Below, piece after piece: positions 31,632 to 44,802 of a stretch of DNA of 64,000 bases (position 1 is its first letter; every line of letters starts with the position of its first letter). This DNA comes from Pezicula radicicola. Lineage: Eukaryota > Ascomycota > Leotiomycetes > Helotiales > Dermateaceae. The notes below the pieces were generated by a model. The model was not told where the DNA came from and ran no database searches. It saw only the letters and a program-made list of their open reading frames with translations. A program made the position numbers and the translations under genes. The stretch is taken from NCBI GenBank assembly GCA_003008705.1, contig PDUO01000032.1, positions 340,747-404,746 of the forward strand, in the 5' to 3' direction.

Positions 31632-32554
31632 ATTATTTCCTTTTGTCTGTCATTCATCCATTCAAGGCTTTATTTAGCGAGTCTGTAACCACTTTGGGTT
31701 ATCCAGATGTATCTTTTATATCACATCCTCTCTTTTACACCTCTATATATACAGAGATGATGGGGTCGAATGGAGTTGGATCTGATTGGGTTTACGGAAC
31801 TTGGGTTATTTAGGTTGGATGGGGTTTTCTGCATCAGTCGTTCATTATACCAAACAGTCGCCATTCATTATACAAGGGAGGAAAGCATATGATATGACAG
31901 GTGCTGCTGTAATCTCTAATTTTTAGTTTTTAGTCTTTAGTTTCTAGTTTCTAGTTTCGTTAGCTAGCTGTGCCAGGTTGGAATTTGATAGGGTGTCGGT
32001 GGGAAAAGGGTTTATTGGTAGATGTTCACTTGGGTATGGTATATAGAAGGCCATCAATTCGTTCAAATACGTAAAGTTTTGTTGTATACTGTGCTTAATG
32101 GTAATAATGTGTGAGATCGACCATCAATGTATTATAAAGAGTTCAGCTGACTAATGCCGTAAGCTGCTGAGGTCCTTCTGGCGTTCGAGCTGATGTGGTC
32201 ATCATTACTTTCAACGTCGCGAAAGTCCGACATGCAACAAAACAGGCTTGCCGTCCAACTACACGTGATAGCGGGTCGGTCAAATATACATCCGTGTCGC
32301 TAAAATGTACCTAAGGGTCCAACAACTTTCCCCTCCAAGCTTTCGGATTTCTGTTTATTATCCATCCAGCCTTAAAAGGACAACATGGCCAACGTTACGC
32401 TTTTGCTACTGAAGTACTCTGACTGAGTCAATAAAATATCTTTTCTTCCTTGTAACTTGTAAAATCCTACTCTTCCGAGCTTGCTATTGCTTCAGATCGG
32501 TGGTTGTTTACGCATTTACGCACCCTGCATCCCGCCTTCCTGCAGACAGGAACC
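31632..32554. other. Intergenic region, oxidase 3' flank and PRMT5 promoter
   Basis: No gene seen. A short degenerate repeat of TTTTAGT/TTTCTAGT lies at about 31919-31957. No other motif was recognised. Confidence 0.5.
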
Positions 32555-35286
32555 ATGGCATCTTCGCAGCAAGTATCCGTTGCAGACCGTGACTTACTCT
32601 CTCCTGCAGAGGATTTCACCCCAACCTTCTATGTGGGACATCATGAGTCGAAGAGACCGTTGCCAGTAACGGATCATATTCTGCGCCAGGCTCAGGACGT
32701 TGGAGTACGTACAAGTACAAAGCTACCACAGATGAACGTCTGCTGACAGTCCCCAGTATGATATGCTTACAAGCCCAATTACATCACCGCACTTCCATTC
32801 AAGAGTTCTCACTCTTCTTTCAACTCATCTTGCCGAGCTTTCCGCCCTAGATATCTCCGAAGATGGCTCGAATAGCCCCGGCCCACCTGCCCCGATCATA
32901 CCTCCTCTCACACCATTTGATACGCCGCTGACTCCAGGAGATACAGTGTCGCAACTGATCGCCTATTCTAGCCCGTGGATTGATTTGTGCTCCCCTGACC
33001 CTTTGGTCTCGAATATCTCGCGTCAAGTATTGAACATCGAGGTTGCATACGCATCATTTTGCGGTGTTGGGAATATCATCATACCAGGACCGAGAACTTA
33101 CAACAGTGGATCGACAGATTTTGACGGGCTCACCCAATATGCGCGCGCCATCCAAGAAGCACTCACAATTGGTGGATACCTCCAGATGGCGTTGGCAATC
33201 CCAATGTATGGTCAGGATGAGGTGAAAGAAATGACAGGAGACCTGCTCCCATTTGCAAAAACAGCAGGAAAAGCTAAAGCGAACAAGGAGATTGATTTAT
33301 ACGAGACTTGGGATGCGTGGAATTTGATTCGGACTGTATGTAAATACAACTCAAGATTATCCGTAGGTAAGATACAAATACAACCATTCATATTCCCACT
33401 TCCTACATAGACAGACGTGACGACCACTCAATTACGCGAGAGCTGAAATCCTTCGGAGATTGCATGTACTGTGCTCGCCTACCATAAAGGATCTACGGGA
33501 GCTATCGCTAATCGATCTTTTGCAGCCCTGGGACTTCCCCGTCAACTTCCAGTCGAGTCTTTACAATCTCGCTGGTTTGCTGAACCATTGCGTATACTCT
33601 CGTTCACTCAGTCAACCTTCTTGAAGAACAAGGGAGGCCACCCCGTTCTAAGCAAAGGCCATCAGAACCTAATCGCTCGGTATATGCGTTTGAAGCAGCC
33701 TCCATGGCTGTTGCTCTCAGACGTTGGCCCAATTCCAGGTCTTGATGATCCATCATCCCTCATTCAAACAGCAGATGGATTTCCATCACCAAGCCACGTC
33801 GACGATGCGTCAACCACAGGGCCAGCATCTCCAACCCCTGCTGAGGCTTCCAAGAAGCCGCAGGTAAAATCAAAAGATCCAGCCGCTCATCTTATTTACA
33901 TTAGATGGTTGCAGAGACACCAACCCCCAAGGACAGCGCTTGAGAGGTTTGGAGCTGGTTATCAAGATTACTTGCAAGCACCGCTTCAACCACTCACAGA
34001 TAACCTCGAGTCGGTTACCTATGAAGTCTTCGAAAAGGATCCCGTCAAATACGACAACTACGAGCGTGCTATAGTGCAAGCACTTTCTGACTGGTCTGAA
34101 CAGCAAAAGCCTACCTCCAGTCCAAGTGGCGCCGTAGTAATCGCCGTGGCAGGGTCTGGTCGAGGGCCTCTCGTTACTCGCTCACTTAGAGCAAGTCGGA
34201 TCACTGGCGTTCCAGTCGAAGTCTGGGCTGTTGAGAAGAACCCAAATGCATATGTGCTTCTACAGCGACATAATGTGGAGGACTGGGACGGAGTTGTAAA
34301 TGTTGTTAAAAGCGACATGCGAGCCTGGAAGGGACCACTCCGTAGCGCCATCGGCGGACAGATAGGACAAGCTGTCACAACTGGCCACCTTTCTCCTCAC
34401 GCAAGTGTGCCAGCATCTCCCCACGGCAAAGTTGATATTCTGGTCTCCGAGCTTCTTGGATCTTTCGCTGACAACGAGTTGTCGCCGGAATGTATCGACG
34501 GTGTCCAGCACGTGTTAGCACCACAATATGGTATATCGATTCCCGCTTCCTATACCGCTCACATATCTCCAATCCTTGCGCCACGTCTTCACTCAGATAT
34601 CTCGCACCGTGCACTCAGTGATCCTACCGCTACTGACACCCCGTACGTTGTTATGTTGCACCAAATCGAGAATCTTGCGACGTCCGTTCCAGATCATCCA
34701 CGCATCCAACAATCCTGGGAATTTGTACACCCACTCCCAGCTTCCACCCTCGCCATCGCTGAAGCACGTCGGGGAGGTGGCGTATCTGGTGGTGGCGGAG
34801 GAAGTATGTCTGGTGGTGATGGCGCAAATGAACATAACACTCGTTTTGCAAAACATAAATTTGTTTGCCGAGACCGCGGCGTTGTTCATGGTCTGGCAGG
34901 GTACTTTGAATCTGTGCTGTATGATCCTGCTTCCAGCACTGGTGGCAAATCGCAGGCTGCAAAAGTTGAGTTGAGTACAAGACCTGACACGATTGATGCC
35001 AAGAGCAAGGATATGATTTCTTGGTTCCCCATTTTCTTTCCTTTGAAGGTACGTTTCCTCGTCCCTCCCCGATTAGGCCTTGGATGTTACTGATGCAGTG
35101 ATTTAGAATCCTCTTTACTTCCCAGACGATACAGAACTCGAGATTAGTATCTGGAGACAGACGGATGATCGTAAGGTGTGGTATGAGTGGCTTGTTGAAG
35201 CTTTTGTTATGATCGGTCCCACTAAGCGGATGAGATTGGGTATGAGCGAGGTTGGAAGCAGTCGTAAAGTTGGCTGTCTTATGTGA
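32555..35286 (+). CDS. PRMT5: PRMT5-type protein arginine methyltransferase (Skb1/Hsl7 orthologue)
   Basis: Four exons: 32555-32704, 32757-33366, 33526-35048, 35107-35286; 2463 nt, 820 aa. The 159-nt second intron restores RTVCKYNSRLSVALGLPRQLP, matching the family better than the other possible donor. The N-terminal TIM-barrel-like part is followed by RWFAEP and FLKNKGGHPVLSK. SAM motif I is AVAGSGRGPLVTRS (about residue 460), the double-E loop is VSELLGSFADNELSPE (about 560), and the C-terminus is LYFPDDTELEISIWRQ. PRMT5 makes symmetric dimethylarginine on histones and splicing factors. In yeasts the orthologue also controls morphology and mitotic entry. A Gly/Ser-rich insertion (GGGGSMSGGDG) interrupts the C-terminal domain. 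Assignment is secure; partner MEP50 is not in the window. Confidence 0.95.
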
Positions 35287-36744
35287 GGTTTGTGGCTAGC
35301 TGCTATGAGATGATGAAAGCATGCATTATTGTTGTGACTTAGTGATGAGATCTTATCACGTCTCTCTGTCAGAGACATCCTTTACCTGAGGTCTACGTCG
35401 TTGAAGAAAAATGTAGATGTCTAATACAAAGGTAGACTTAGGTGTAGGAATTGAATAAGTTTCCAAAGAGGGTTTTCCTTAGACTGTGTGAATGCTATTA
35501 CTGTTAATAGTTAGTATACCAATTTGAGTTTCTCAAACTGACTTAATCATTGAGAATTTAAGAGACTATGTGTTATGGTGGGGAAAGGGATTGTAGGGTG
35601 AAGGTTCGACTACGATCCCATATCCATGCCCTTATGGGTTCGCATGCATTTCAGCACCATCTCCCCTTCTCTCCTCAACACTATTAACCCTAACCTTACT
35701 CTATGCGCATACGACCATTACACTCTAGGGAGTCTCCTCGACTTTTTGGCCATCTCTATCCGATTAACTCCGAAAAATTGCACCCTGCCCCGTACTGGGA
35801 TTTTCTAACCTCTTTAGTTTCCACTGGATTATTGGTAGCCATATTGTACTACTAGTTTTACTTCGCGAGTTGGTGTTGGTTGAGGAGTGTGAGCAACTTA
35901 ATTATTGATTACTTACTACTTGGCTAAAGTAACACACTTTAATTTTAACTGCCGATCTTCTACTTAAAAATAAAGTGTCTTAAAAATCACGAAGAGTTAC
36001 CTAGGGTGGTCACTAATCTGAGTGTAACACGGTTTAAAAGGGCAAAGAAAGTACCTTAACTTGTCTCTCGCCTCAATAGTAACCTTAAGTCGTGTACGAG
36101 TACAAAATTAACTTGTTAACTTGTTACGCCTGTTATACCTATACTATGTAAAAGTTAAGGTATCTTATCTAAATTTGTAACGGCATTAACGTAGGAGGCT
36201 TAGGTACTAAGTTTAGCAGATACGAAATTACGTACCGGTACACTACAGTACCGAAGGAGCTGTAGGCAAGTGGGGAAATAAAGTAAGGAGGATACGACTA
36301 CCGAGATGAACACCACTGAAAAGGCTCTAGCGGCCCTAACTCCTTTCCTCGAATTCCAAATTTCCCTTAGACTAAGAATTGGTACAAATCTACTCCACTT
36401 CCTTTACCAAAAATTTCTCAAGTAGCTTACCTACCTCTCTTACCTAGCTCAGTTACCATAGGTAATTTTCGAAGTTGTTTGGTTCTCTCGCAAAGTCACG
36501 AGTATGCGCTCGACAATCTCACCATCACGCTTCTCTCGTCTCGAATATCAACAACAAACATCCTGAAACAATCTAAACGTGTCAATCGTATGATAAATAA
36601 CACCACGACCGTTGGGATAAACAAAAAACAAACCTACCACGTTTACACGGTACCTTTAAAGCATTGAAGTGGTGGCGACGTGGAGCAATAATAACGCAAC
36701 TGTAAGGGTGGTTCATCCCCAATCAAGGGAAGGAAACGAGGAAA
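35287..36744. other. Intergenic region between PRMT5 and the BRCT gene
   Basis: 1.46 kb without supported genes. AT-rich from about 35830 to 36250, with scattered short open frames only. The last 300 bases are presumably promoter of the BRCT/C2H2 gene. Confidence 0.5.
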
Positions 36745-38384
36745 ATGCATAAACCAGAATCCTCCTCACCCAAAAACTGTTATATTCTTCAACGTCGCAA
36801 CTACGAAGGTCCTTCAGATGAAGGTCAATTGGAGATTATCGCTTGTTATGATCGGTTTGAGAATGCGCAGAAGCATGGGGAGGTTGTTGTGAGACAGATT
36901 TATAGTGCCTGGAATCGCGCGAGGAAACTTCCGCATCGGAGGCAGAGGATTAGGAAGAATGGTGCTATTGGGTTAGGTGGGAATGGTCTTGGCAATGGTA
37001 CGAATGGGAATGGGAATGGGATGGAAGTTGTTTATTGTCTTGATGGTGGAGATGGTGATGATGTTTTATGTCGCGTTGTGGTTTCTATTACTGAGATGAA
37101 GGTTTTGGGTGGGTTTGGAGACAGGGAATCGGAGGAGGAGAGGGATGGGAATGGGAATGTTATTGGGTATTTGAATGTGGAGGAATCTGAGGAGGGTGCT
37201 GGGAGTGAGTGTGAGAGAGATGATGGCGTTGTTAATGGAGATGACGTGAGGGAAAGAGGGGAGTCTGGGGGTTGTACTGCAATGGCTTGCTGGTGCGACG
37301 AAGCCGTGGCTCGTCGAGAGCGAATGAGGAAACAATCTCAACCGACGACTCAACCTGGTCCCCGTCCTCCTCCACAACAAGATACGCCACTCGACAACAA
37401 TGTAGGTAGAAGTACTGACTCCATAACTGGAGATGATGCCAATACTACCCCAAACCCATTAGGATCGACACCAAGAACGACAGACGCGCAATCGGTCACT
37501 GTCGATTCAACACAGCAACCGACAGTCAGCCAGACCAGAATAGTAAGACCAGGAGCTTCCAATTTCCTTGCAGGAAAAACCTTCTCCATTACCAGACTCC
37601 CACTGATTGACCGAGACCAAATCATTTCAATGATCACTCAATACGGAGGTAGTCTAGTCTCCTGGATGGACCGACCCCGTCGTTCCACAGTCGACTTCAT
37701 CATCACAATGACCGATTGCCCGGAAAACCTCGAGAAACGAGCGAAAGAGTACAATGTAACTCAATTAACACCAGAAGGATTCTTCAGCATGATTTCCACT
37801 TCTCTCGCCTCAAAGTCAAAAATAGCCGCCAGTGGGAATCTAGGTTCGAAACGAGGAATCGAAGAAGTGGATAGCTGTGATGACGAGGGTCCAGAGTCGA
37901 AGAAACAACGAAAAACAAAAACGAAAACTAGATTGGAGAAAGAAGCTAGTGAGGAGTATAGATTCAGATGTGCTTTTCCCGGTTGTAAATCGATATATAA
38001 TCGACGGGATAATCTGACACAACATATTAAGAAGAAGGGTCATTATGTTGGTGGTGGTGAGTTGGACGAGAACAGTACGAATCGTGCGAATGTTACGAAT
38101 GATGGTGGTGTGTCGTTGAGAAATGAGAGTGAGGTTCAGGATTCTATCGTTGTTGTTCCAAGGTCTATGACTAGTGTATTTTTGGCTAGTCGGAATATTA
38201 ATACTGCTTCGATTCCTAATGTAAGTAATTACCCCTTCCTTTCTAAACCCTACAAGATTTGAAGATTAAACTGGAAATATTTACTGACATATACAAAATG
38301 TAGAGAGTTAGATCATCTCTTGCTTTGAAAGATGGTTATTCAGAGAACTATGGGACTGGGACTGTACGAACGATTGGAGTTTAA
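36745..38384 (+). CDS. BRCT-domain protein with C-terminal C2H2 finger
   Basis: Exons 36745-38220 and 38304-38384 (83-nt intron); 1557 nt, 518 aa. The N-terminus (CYILQRRNYEGPSDEGQLE) looks like a conserved fungal module. A disordered Gly/Asn-rich then acidic stretch follows; it contains (GGGAAT)n-like coding repeats at about 37005-37020. One BRCT domain lies at about 270-350: FLAGKTFSITRLPLIDRD, YGGSLVSWM, VDFIITMTDCP, YNVTQLTPEGF. A basic nuclear-localisation-like patch (ESKKQRKTKTKTR) precedes one C2H2 finger, FRCAFPGCKSIYNRRDNLTQH. BRCT domains bind phosphoproteins in DNA-damage or replication complexes, so a nuclear role is probable, but I do not recognise an orthologue. The BRCT plus C2H2 combination is unusual. 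Confidence 0.85.
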
Positions 38385-39353
38385 ATGATGATATCTAGCA
38401 ATTGCTTCTTGAAAGGAAGTATTCTTAGATAGAGGGTTTGAAAGGAAAGTTATAGAAGGGGAGGCCTTAGGAATGTACTTGTACAGAAGGAAGGCGTATT
38501 AGGTTTTGGGGGCTAAAAGTGTGGATGATTTTGTGTTAAGATATATTATTTAACTTGATTGAGAACGGTAGTTATTCTAGAACCGTCTTATGTATTTGTA
38601 CAATATACTTATTACAAACTTTAGTTGGGGAGTAAAGTGAGGTTGCGTAGTTATTTTAGCTTAGTTTCTGTTAGGATAGATTGAGATGCCTAGGTAAGTG
38701 AGTTAGTTAAGTCAAGTGAGTTGCCTAGAAAGAGAGTTACTTAAATAACCTACTATACTACAATATGACTATTATTCTAGGTAAGTTTCTAGTTTGTATA
38801 AAGTAAACACCTTCAACTGAAGTTGAACTTGCTAGGTAAAGGCTGCTCTAAGTCGTGAGAGGGATCCGTTGGACTATTAGCAAGGACTATAGTTTTTTAA
38901 GTATAATGCGTGATTACATTCAGGTAGTTAGTACAATTCCAAAAGCTTCAACCTTCTCTACCTAACTACACAGAGAATAAGAGAAACCAACAACTAGCTA
39001 TTTTAACCAAGCTAAAAAGATCGTCACTCAAACTACACAGCTTAGTTTCTTCCCCCAACAATAGTAACCACCCGAGGTAATGAGTACCCAAACTAAACCG
39101 CACCTACCAATCTAGTAATAAACAATTATGTACCTAGACTAAAACCCAAACTAGTAATTAATTACACTATATATTCTCCCTCCCCCCACAAAAAACTTAT
39201 TAAAATCTATCCATCTCCACAACGAAAAAAAAAGAGACACATCTAGTTGAACAACACACCAATATCGATACTTAGCATACCGAAACAATTATCATATACT
39301 TCCTTGACAACCATCAAACACAACTACACAAATTCGAAAGAAAAAGAAAAAGA
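38385..39353. other. Intergenic region with a dispersed repeat copy
   Basis: AT-rich, no gene. Contains one arm (38713-38752) of a repeat whose reverse complement occurs at about 46973-47014. The last 100 bases (A/C-rich, then GAAAGAAAAAGAAAAAG) form the leader of the small gene at 39354. Confidence 0.5.
38713..38752. repeat. Dispersed repeat, copy 1 (inverted copy at 46973-47014)
   Basis: Shares AAGTGAGTTGCCTAGAAAG and nearby TTACTTAAA with the reverse complement of 46973-47014. About 80% alike over 40 bp by eye. Nature unknown. Confidence 0.5.
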
Positions 39354-39835
39354 ATGTCATCATCCAATCCTCCCAACCCACCACAATTCCACACCCAACC
39401 ATCTCAAACCTCAGATACAAATACCGATTTCATTAAATTCTCCACAGCAACAACAACACCTTCATTCTCAACCTCCACAAAAACACTCAGCAATCCATTT
39501 TACGAAGGAAAGAACGAGAACGAGAACGAGATCAATATCAAGAAGAGTGATAAGAAAATAAACCCACTCCCTATATCTCCCAGTACCGTAATAAAACCTG
39601 TAAGTTTCTCCTCTTACCTCCCTCTTACCTCCCTCTTACCTCCTCCCGTATCTCTAGTTAAAAGAATTCAGTGCTAATAAAACCGTTTACCGCAATCGAT
39701 AAATAGCCAAAAGGAACAAAACAATACTATAAATTTCAAATCAAGAGACTCCGCTGGTCATCCTACCGTGCCTTTTACCTGAAATCGAAAGGCGATATGG
39801 ATATGGGGAAGGAGAAAGGGAAGGGGGAGGAATAG
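39354..39835 (+). CDS. Small spliced protein of unknown function (124 aa)
   Basis: Exon 39354-39599 joins exon 39707-39835 through a 107-nt intron with a GTAAGT donor, GCTAAT branch and AAATAG acceptor. The second exon reads on in frame to TAG. The N-terminal two thirds are Ser/Thr/Pro/Asn-rich and probably disordered. The C-terminal exon is compact, basic and aromatic (QYYKFQIKRLRWSSYRAFYL), ending in a Lys/Gly/Glu tail. Good splice signals, a plausible A-rich leader and the change to structured composition after splicing argue that it is real. No family recognised. The intron carries three copies of a CCTCTTACCTC unit. Confidence 0.6.
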
Positions 39836-40666
39836 GCTAAGTCTATTGTTGGTGGCAAGTAAGATAGAGAGAGGATTAGAGATTAGATTCTCGAGGTGAA
39901 AAGAAAGTATCGAGCGAGCGAAAAAAAATAATCCATGTGACAAGTCTTCTTTAAGACTAGACCTAGTTATTGGTATGGGTTGGTGATTTTGGGGTTTAAA
40001 GGCGAGGAAGTTTTTTTTAAAAAAAGGAAGGCACTACGGGGGCACACCGTAGAAATTGAAGTTGGGATACTAAAGTACGAAAGCAATTAAGAAAATGCCT
40101 TCAGTGACTGACTTGATTTGAATTTAGTGTCCCAATTTCAATTTTCTCGGCGAGTGGGTTTAACGTCTTGTGGTTAACCAAATCAATAGGAATTGATATT
40201 AAAATACCCTTTTTGCTTACGATTGTTAATGTCTCTAAGTGTCAGTCATAACGGAGAGTAGTTGCTTCTAGTCAAGCTCCGTGTTGTGCAAATTTTGAAA
40301 TGGGACTTACAACGCAGTTATCGAAAACTTGGATAAGACAATCTTTTCTTAATATTTTTTTTCATTTACAAGATCAGACCTCTGCGACTTAGAATATTAT
40401 CGATTTACAACTTGGTTTAGTCTTGGGCCTCCAAATACAACGACAACTACTTTGCTTGTAAAACATAACGCGCTTGCTACTTTGTATGTCTTTTCAATTC
40501 TCTATATGTTTATGCCCATCCATGCAACGCATCTCATCTCCAACTTCCAACTTCCAAAACAAGAGACATAAGAAAGGGGGTATCGTACGTGTTGAGGGTA
40601 TCCCAAAGAAAAAGAAAACCCGCAATAAATGCCATTCAAAACCTCCCATCTCCAAAGTAATCCATT
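39836..40666. other. Intergenic region between two convergent genes, with a hairpin
   Basis: No gene seen. Holds the inverted repeat at 40051-40147. The right part is the 3' flank of the minus-strand TBC gene. Confidence 0.5.
40051..40147. repeat. Inverted repeat of about 24 bp, possible short MITE
   Basis: Arms 40051-40074 and 40123-40147 (AGAAATTGAAGTTGGGATAC against AGAAAATTGAAATTGGGACA on the other strand) differ by one indel and two transitions, separated by 48 bp. Confidence 0.65.
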
Positions 40667-43600
40667 CTATCCCTCTGCTCCTAACTCCGTCTCCTCTTCC
40701 ACAGGAACCGGCGTTCTAGCAGTCAACTCCTCAAATGCGTCTCCTTCTTCAGCGTTTGGACTAGCTGGTTTCGAAACTATAACTTCTGGTGGTGTCTGGT
40801 TCCCATTCGCAGCAGCCGCGGCGGCGATCCTTCGAGCTTTTCTCTCAGCATTCTTCAATTCTCGCTGACGCACAAGGTCTCTTTCGGTCTCGATGGCTTT
40901 GGCGCGGCGATTCTCAACCTCGTCCCGGCGGACTACCTTTCTGAGGCCCTCAGATGCATGGATTAGGCCATCAATACTAATCGCGTGGTTTGTCATCTGA
41001 TGATTTAGATATGTGTAGACGGCTGCGGGTGTTGAGCATTGTAATAATTGCTGCTCATTCAACTTGAGAAGCGCAAGGGCAACCTGGAAGAGGAACGTAC
41101 TGCCGTCGTTGACACACAGAACAACATCCCACACTCGAAATAGAGCCTCAGCTGATAAACAGTCTGTGAAGACACTCAGAAACCATTGGAAGGTGAGTGT
41201 GTCGAGATCGATGCTGAGATCATCCAGATGAGAAGAAAGCTTGGGCAGGATGGAGGTGACATATTGGCGCAAAACTTGTTGATCGGCTTTGGAAGCAGAA
41301 AGACTATGATCATAGTAACCTCTGGGAAGGATGTTCTCGATTATACTGGTAAGGACCCAGAACGCATCCTCAGCGGTTTGCATGATAAGCAAAAGGTAGG
41401 CCGTGATGAGGTTCATACCTTGACAGTAACCTACTTCAGGATTGCGGCGAGAATAGGCTACTAGGACTTCAGTGAGCTTATTAACGCCCTGCCCTTTGCG
41501 AAAGAAGATGTTGTCGGTTAGGGTGCGATTAATGTCCAATCGAATCTGTGAAATAATTATTGGATCGTCATCTTCTTCTTTCCGTCCCACAAGGTCATCG
41601 TAGTATCCAGGTATCCGGAGAGCAATTGCTCCGGAACATTCAGCCCAAATTTTGGCTCGATATGCTACGGGAATACCCCCAAGGACGAGGTTCTTGAATT
41701 CGTTCCACTTCGCGCGTCCAACTTTGCCTTTGTTGCCAAGTCCAGCGATTCCAATCATCTCACCATCCACCAAGGATACTTCAGGCATGACAGCCATTGG
41801 TCGTTGCGTTCGAGTTTCCGCTGCAAATGCTGCTGCCGCAGCTTCGCCTTCTCTTTTCCGCTCTGCTCTTACTTTTCGAAGAAAATCGTTCCATTTGACA
41901 GTTTTATCTTTCTGAAGAGAGTCATGCACCTCTTGAAGTTGTTCTAACAGCAACTTCACCGGTTCCGCATCTTCTTTTGCGAGTGCTGCTGTTGGAGGTG
42001 GAGTCGTGTCCGGCTTTGAAATCGTTGCGTTCTCGGAAGTCACAGGCATCGATGGAGCTGCAATTGCGCTGGCTGATGACGGCAAAAAACCACGTTCTTC
42101 CGGAATGATGCCAGGTGATCTGGGAACCTCACCACCTTCCATAATCTCAAAAGCAGGAACACTTCCAGCTGGAGTGTGTGATAGAAGCTCGGTGGTAAAG
42201 GTTGCAGTCTTTAGATAATCTTGCCATCGTTTTGCAGGTTTCCCATCCTCACTTCTCTCGTCGGTTGACTGTGGGGTATTTGGCCTTGAATCCTCACCCG
42301 ATATCCCCTCATCTAGAACGACGGACGAACCACGCGCATGGCTTAACATTTCTACTCGGCTTCCTCTTTTGGTCTTTCGCACTTGTTCTGCTGCTTCCTT
42401 CGCCCTCTTCTTTCGTCGTTGGTCGTAAATAAATCCAAATCGGTCAGTCAAGAATTCCGGGTTGTACGCATTATTGTAGATTTGAGTCATAGTCGGGGGT
42501 TGTGCGTCTGGTTCTAAGATGGTGTCCATTTCAACAGGTCCATAATTGTCAAGCCCAACAGCAGAAGTGCTCGGTGGACTCGTCCCCATTGTATCCCATC
42601 TATCTTGAGGCGGCCCTCGAACGGTGCTAGAGTTGGTAGCTGCAGTGGTTCGCCGTGATGGAGGAATAACTTTCCCACCCGAATTCAAGGGAACTGTTCG
42701 AGCAGACGTTGTAGTTTTAGCGCTGGCTGCTGAGTGCGTCCTATGAGCTGCTGTCTCCCCAATGCTATTTGACCTCCCACGATTGCCTGATGATTCAAAG
42801 TCTCGTGGGGAATTTGCGTTGCCCGCAACCAATTTCGTTGCCCAAAGCGCCAGTCCAGAAGAAGGTTTCCTCTCCCGAGCTATGTTCCCTGACAGCATGC
42901 TTGAAGCACGACTTGGACTCCGAATTGTTTCCTGGGGACTCTGGAATATCCCATTTTGCAGAACTGATGGCCGCGAGATTGATCCTCTCCCATTCGTTGA
43001 GACAGTGCCAACAGCATCGCTGTTTACACTACTTGCTCGACTGGTTTTTCGACTCGTCGATCCCCATATGTAGTCCTTCCAGCCCCTCTGGACTTCCTTT
43101 GCTGGTTCTGTAGATTCCACCGCCTTGAGAATATCTTTAACTCTGATTGTCTGATCATGATCCACGCAGTCCAGAGATCCCATGGGTGACTCGGTCATAG
43201 CATCGTTCATGAGATCCTCTAAACCAGATTCACGGGCTAAGTCATCCTTGCTCGAATCATCCGCAGGTTTCGATCCCGCCTCTATCGCTCGTAACCGGGT
43301 CTCCAAATCCAAATTCGATAGTCCACACTCTAAAACAATCTTTCGCAATGCTCGCTCCCTGTTTTCAGCCTTCCTTCGTAGTGCAGCAATTTGCGCATCA
43401 CGCTGTGCTAAATCCTGCGCATACTGCCTGACCAGTGCAACAGCCCCCTTCCTCGCAATCAAACGTTCAATATGTTCATCATTTGCATGATGCAACGCTC
43501 CGGGGACATTAGGGACACTGAGAGGATCATCGTCGAAGAGAGCGCTGCGATCCTGCGGTAAAAGGGGGGACGTGGTCAAACTCTTGATTGAGGGCGCCGA

Positions 43601-44183
43601 TAAGGATGGAGGGTTGGCTGTGCCATCGGTTGTTGGGAGGGAGAACACCCGCTCGTCTCTTGGGGATTCGGGCGAAAAGGAGGGAAAGGAAGTCAAGGAC
43701 TTGTCGGAGGAGGCAATCGAAGATGCCGAGCTGGACATGTAGGAGGCATATTTTCGTGGTTTGTTTCGTACCGTTTGGGAACGTTGCGAACGCTGACTCC
43801 TCACGGAAGCAGTTGAATGATGCGAAGCTGACCTTTCTAATGGCTTGGTGGCATCCAGATCCATGGCTGCGTGGGCCGTCAGTAAAATGGTTGAGGACAA
43901 AGGGAATACATTTATGGAAATTTGTTTTATGTTGTGCCTGGTGAGAGGGCGAGAGATTAAAACACTGACCACCTTCCACTATACCAGCCTCTAGCCTCCT
44001 TACAGTGGCCGAGAATGCATCAGAAGCGCTTTTGACAAAGACAGCTTCTGTAAAGGCCGGGTTGCAGAGAAATTGGAAGTCGTAGGGGCGCACTGCAAGT
44101 TGTGAGTAGGTGTTGTGGTTGTCGCTATCGCTGTCGCTGTCGAATGCGTCAGTGCCTGCAGATGCCATTTTTAACGTCGTCAT
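40667..44183 (-). CDS. TBC-domain Rab GTPase-activating protein
   Basis: Two exons: 44183-43970 and 43866-40667 with a 103-nt intron (GTCAGT donor; TTTTACTGAC branch; ACGCAG acceptor); 3414 nt, 1137 aa. An ATG at 44168 would remove five residues. The upstream exon adds an acidic DSDSDSD start and FQFLCNPAFTEAVFVKSA. The middle is long, Ser-rich and disordered. The TBC domain (about 790-1010) has LGGIPVAYRAKIW, the arginine finger in IRLDINRT, the glutamine finger in GYCQGMN, and LFRVWDVVLC. A Lys/Arg/Glu-rich helix follows. TBC proteins switch Rab GTPases off on endomembranes. The Rab target is not assignable. The gene is convergent with the 124-aa gene to its left. Confidence 0.9.
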
Positions 44184-44802
44184 TTCATATGCGACCACCA
44201 CCACCACCTCGCTACGATCTGGATCTGGCTGGATCTGGTTCAACACAGAAAATCAAGAACAACGACTACTTACAAACGACTTCAAGGTCAAGAGATGGGG
44301 GGAAGCACAAATAGCAATTTTTTGACCTAGCTTTTGTCCTGTTACACCAGTGATGGTTGCTATGAGCAATAATGGCAAAACATGTCGCATTCTCGACGGT
44401 GTACTAATACTGTAGCAAATAATAATGAAGTGGTGGTCGGTCTGGTACGAAGGTACGGTACACACACGAGACCCTTCAAAGTTTATGCAGGCGTTCCAGG
44501 TGCCTATGGTACGCTGTATTCATAGTGGGCAAGACCCTGGCTCTTCTGACCAGTGACCAGTGACCACCCAAGTGCACCAAGCCTGGAGACCTCGGTCCCT
44601 AAGGTACAGTACCCCAGGCTTTCCTCGCTCTGCTGGGCTGCCGGCTATGTTGATCCAATCCCCGCTTCAATCTGACAGCAGACTGCACACATCTTACTCG
44701 TCCCGGATACTCCTCCATAAGTACTACCTCTTCTCCTTCATTCCTCTCTGTCTGCTCTTCTGTTTGCGTACCTTATGATATGATTTGATCTCCTCTTCCA
44801 TC
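44184..44802. promoter_or_regulatory. Divergent intergenic region, TBC gene and SDR gene promoters
   Basis: 619 bp between divergent starts. Mostly unremarkable, pyrimidine-rich near the SDR start (44700-44800). No specific motif recognised. Confidence 0.4.

Noticed and set aside
33471..33525. Treating 33471-33525 as coding start of a separate PRMT5 exon
   Set aside because: Its translation has no family similarity; the TTTTGCAG acceptor at 33525 joins LSVA to LGLPRQLP in phase.
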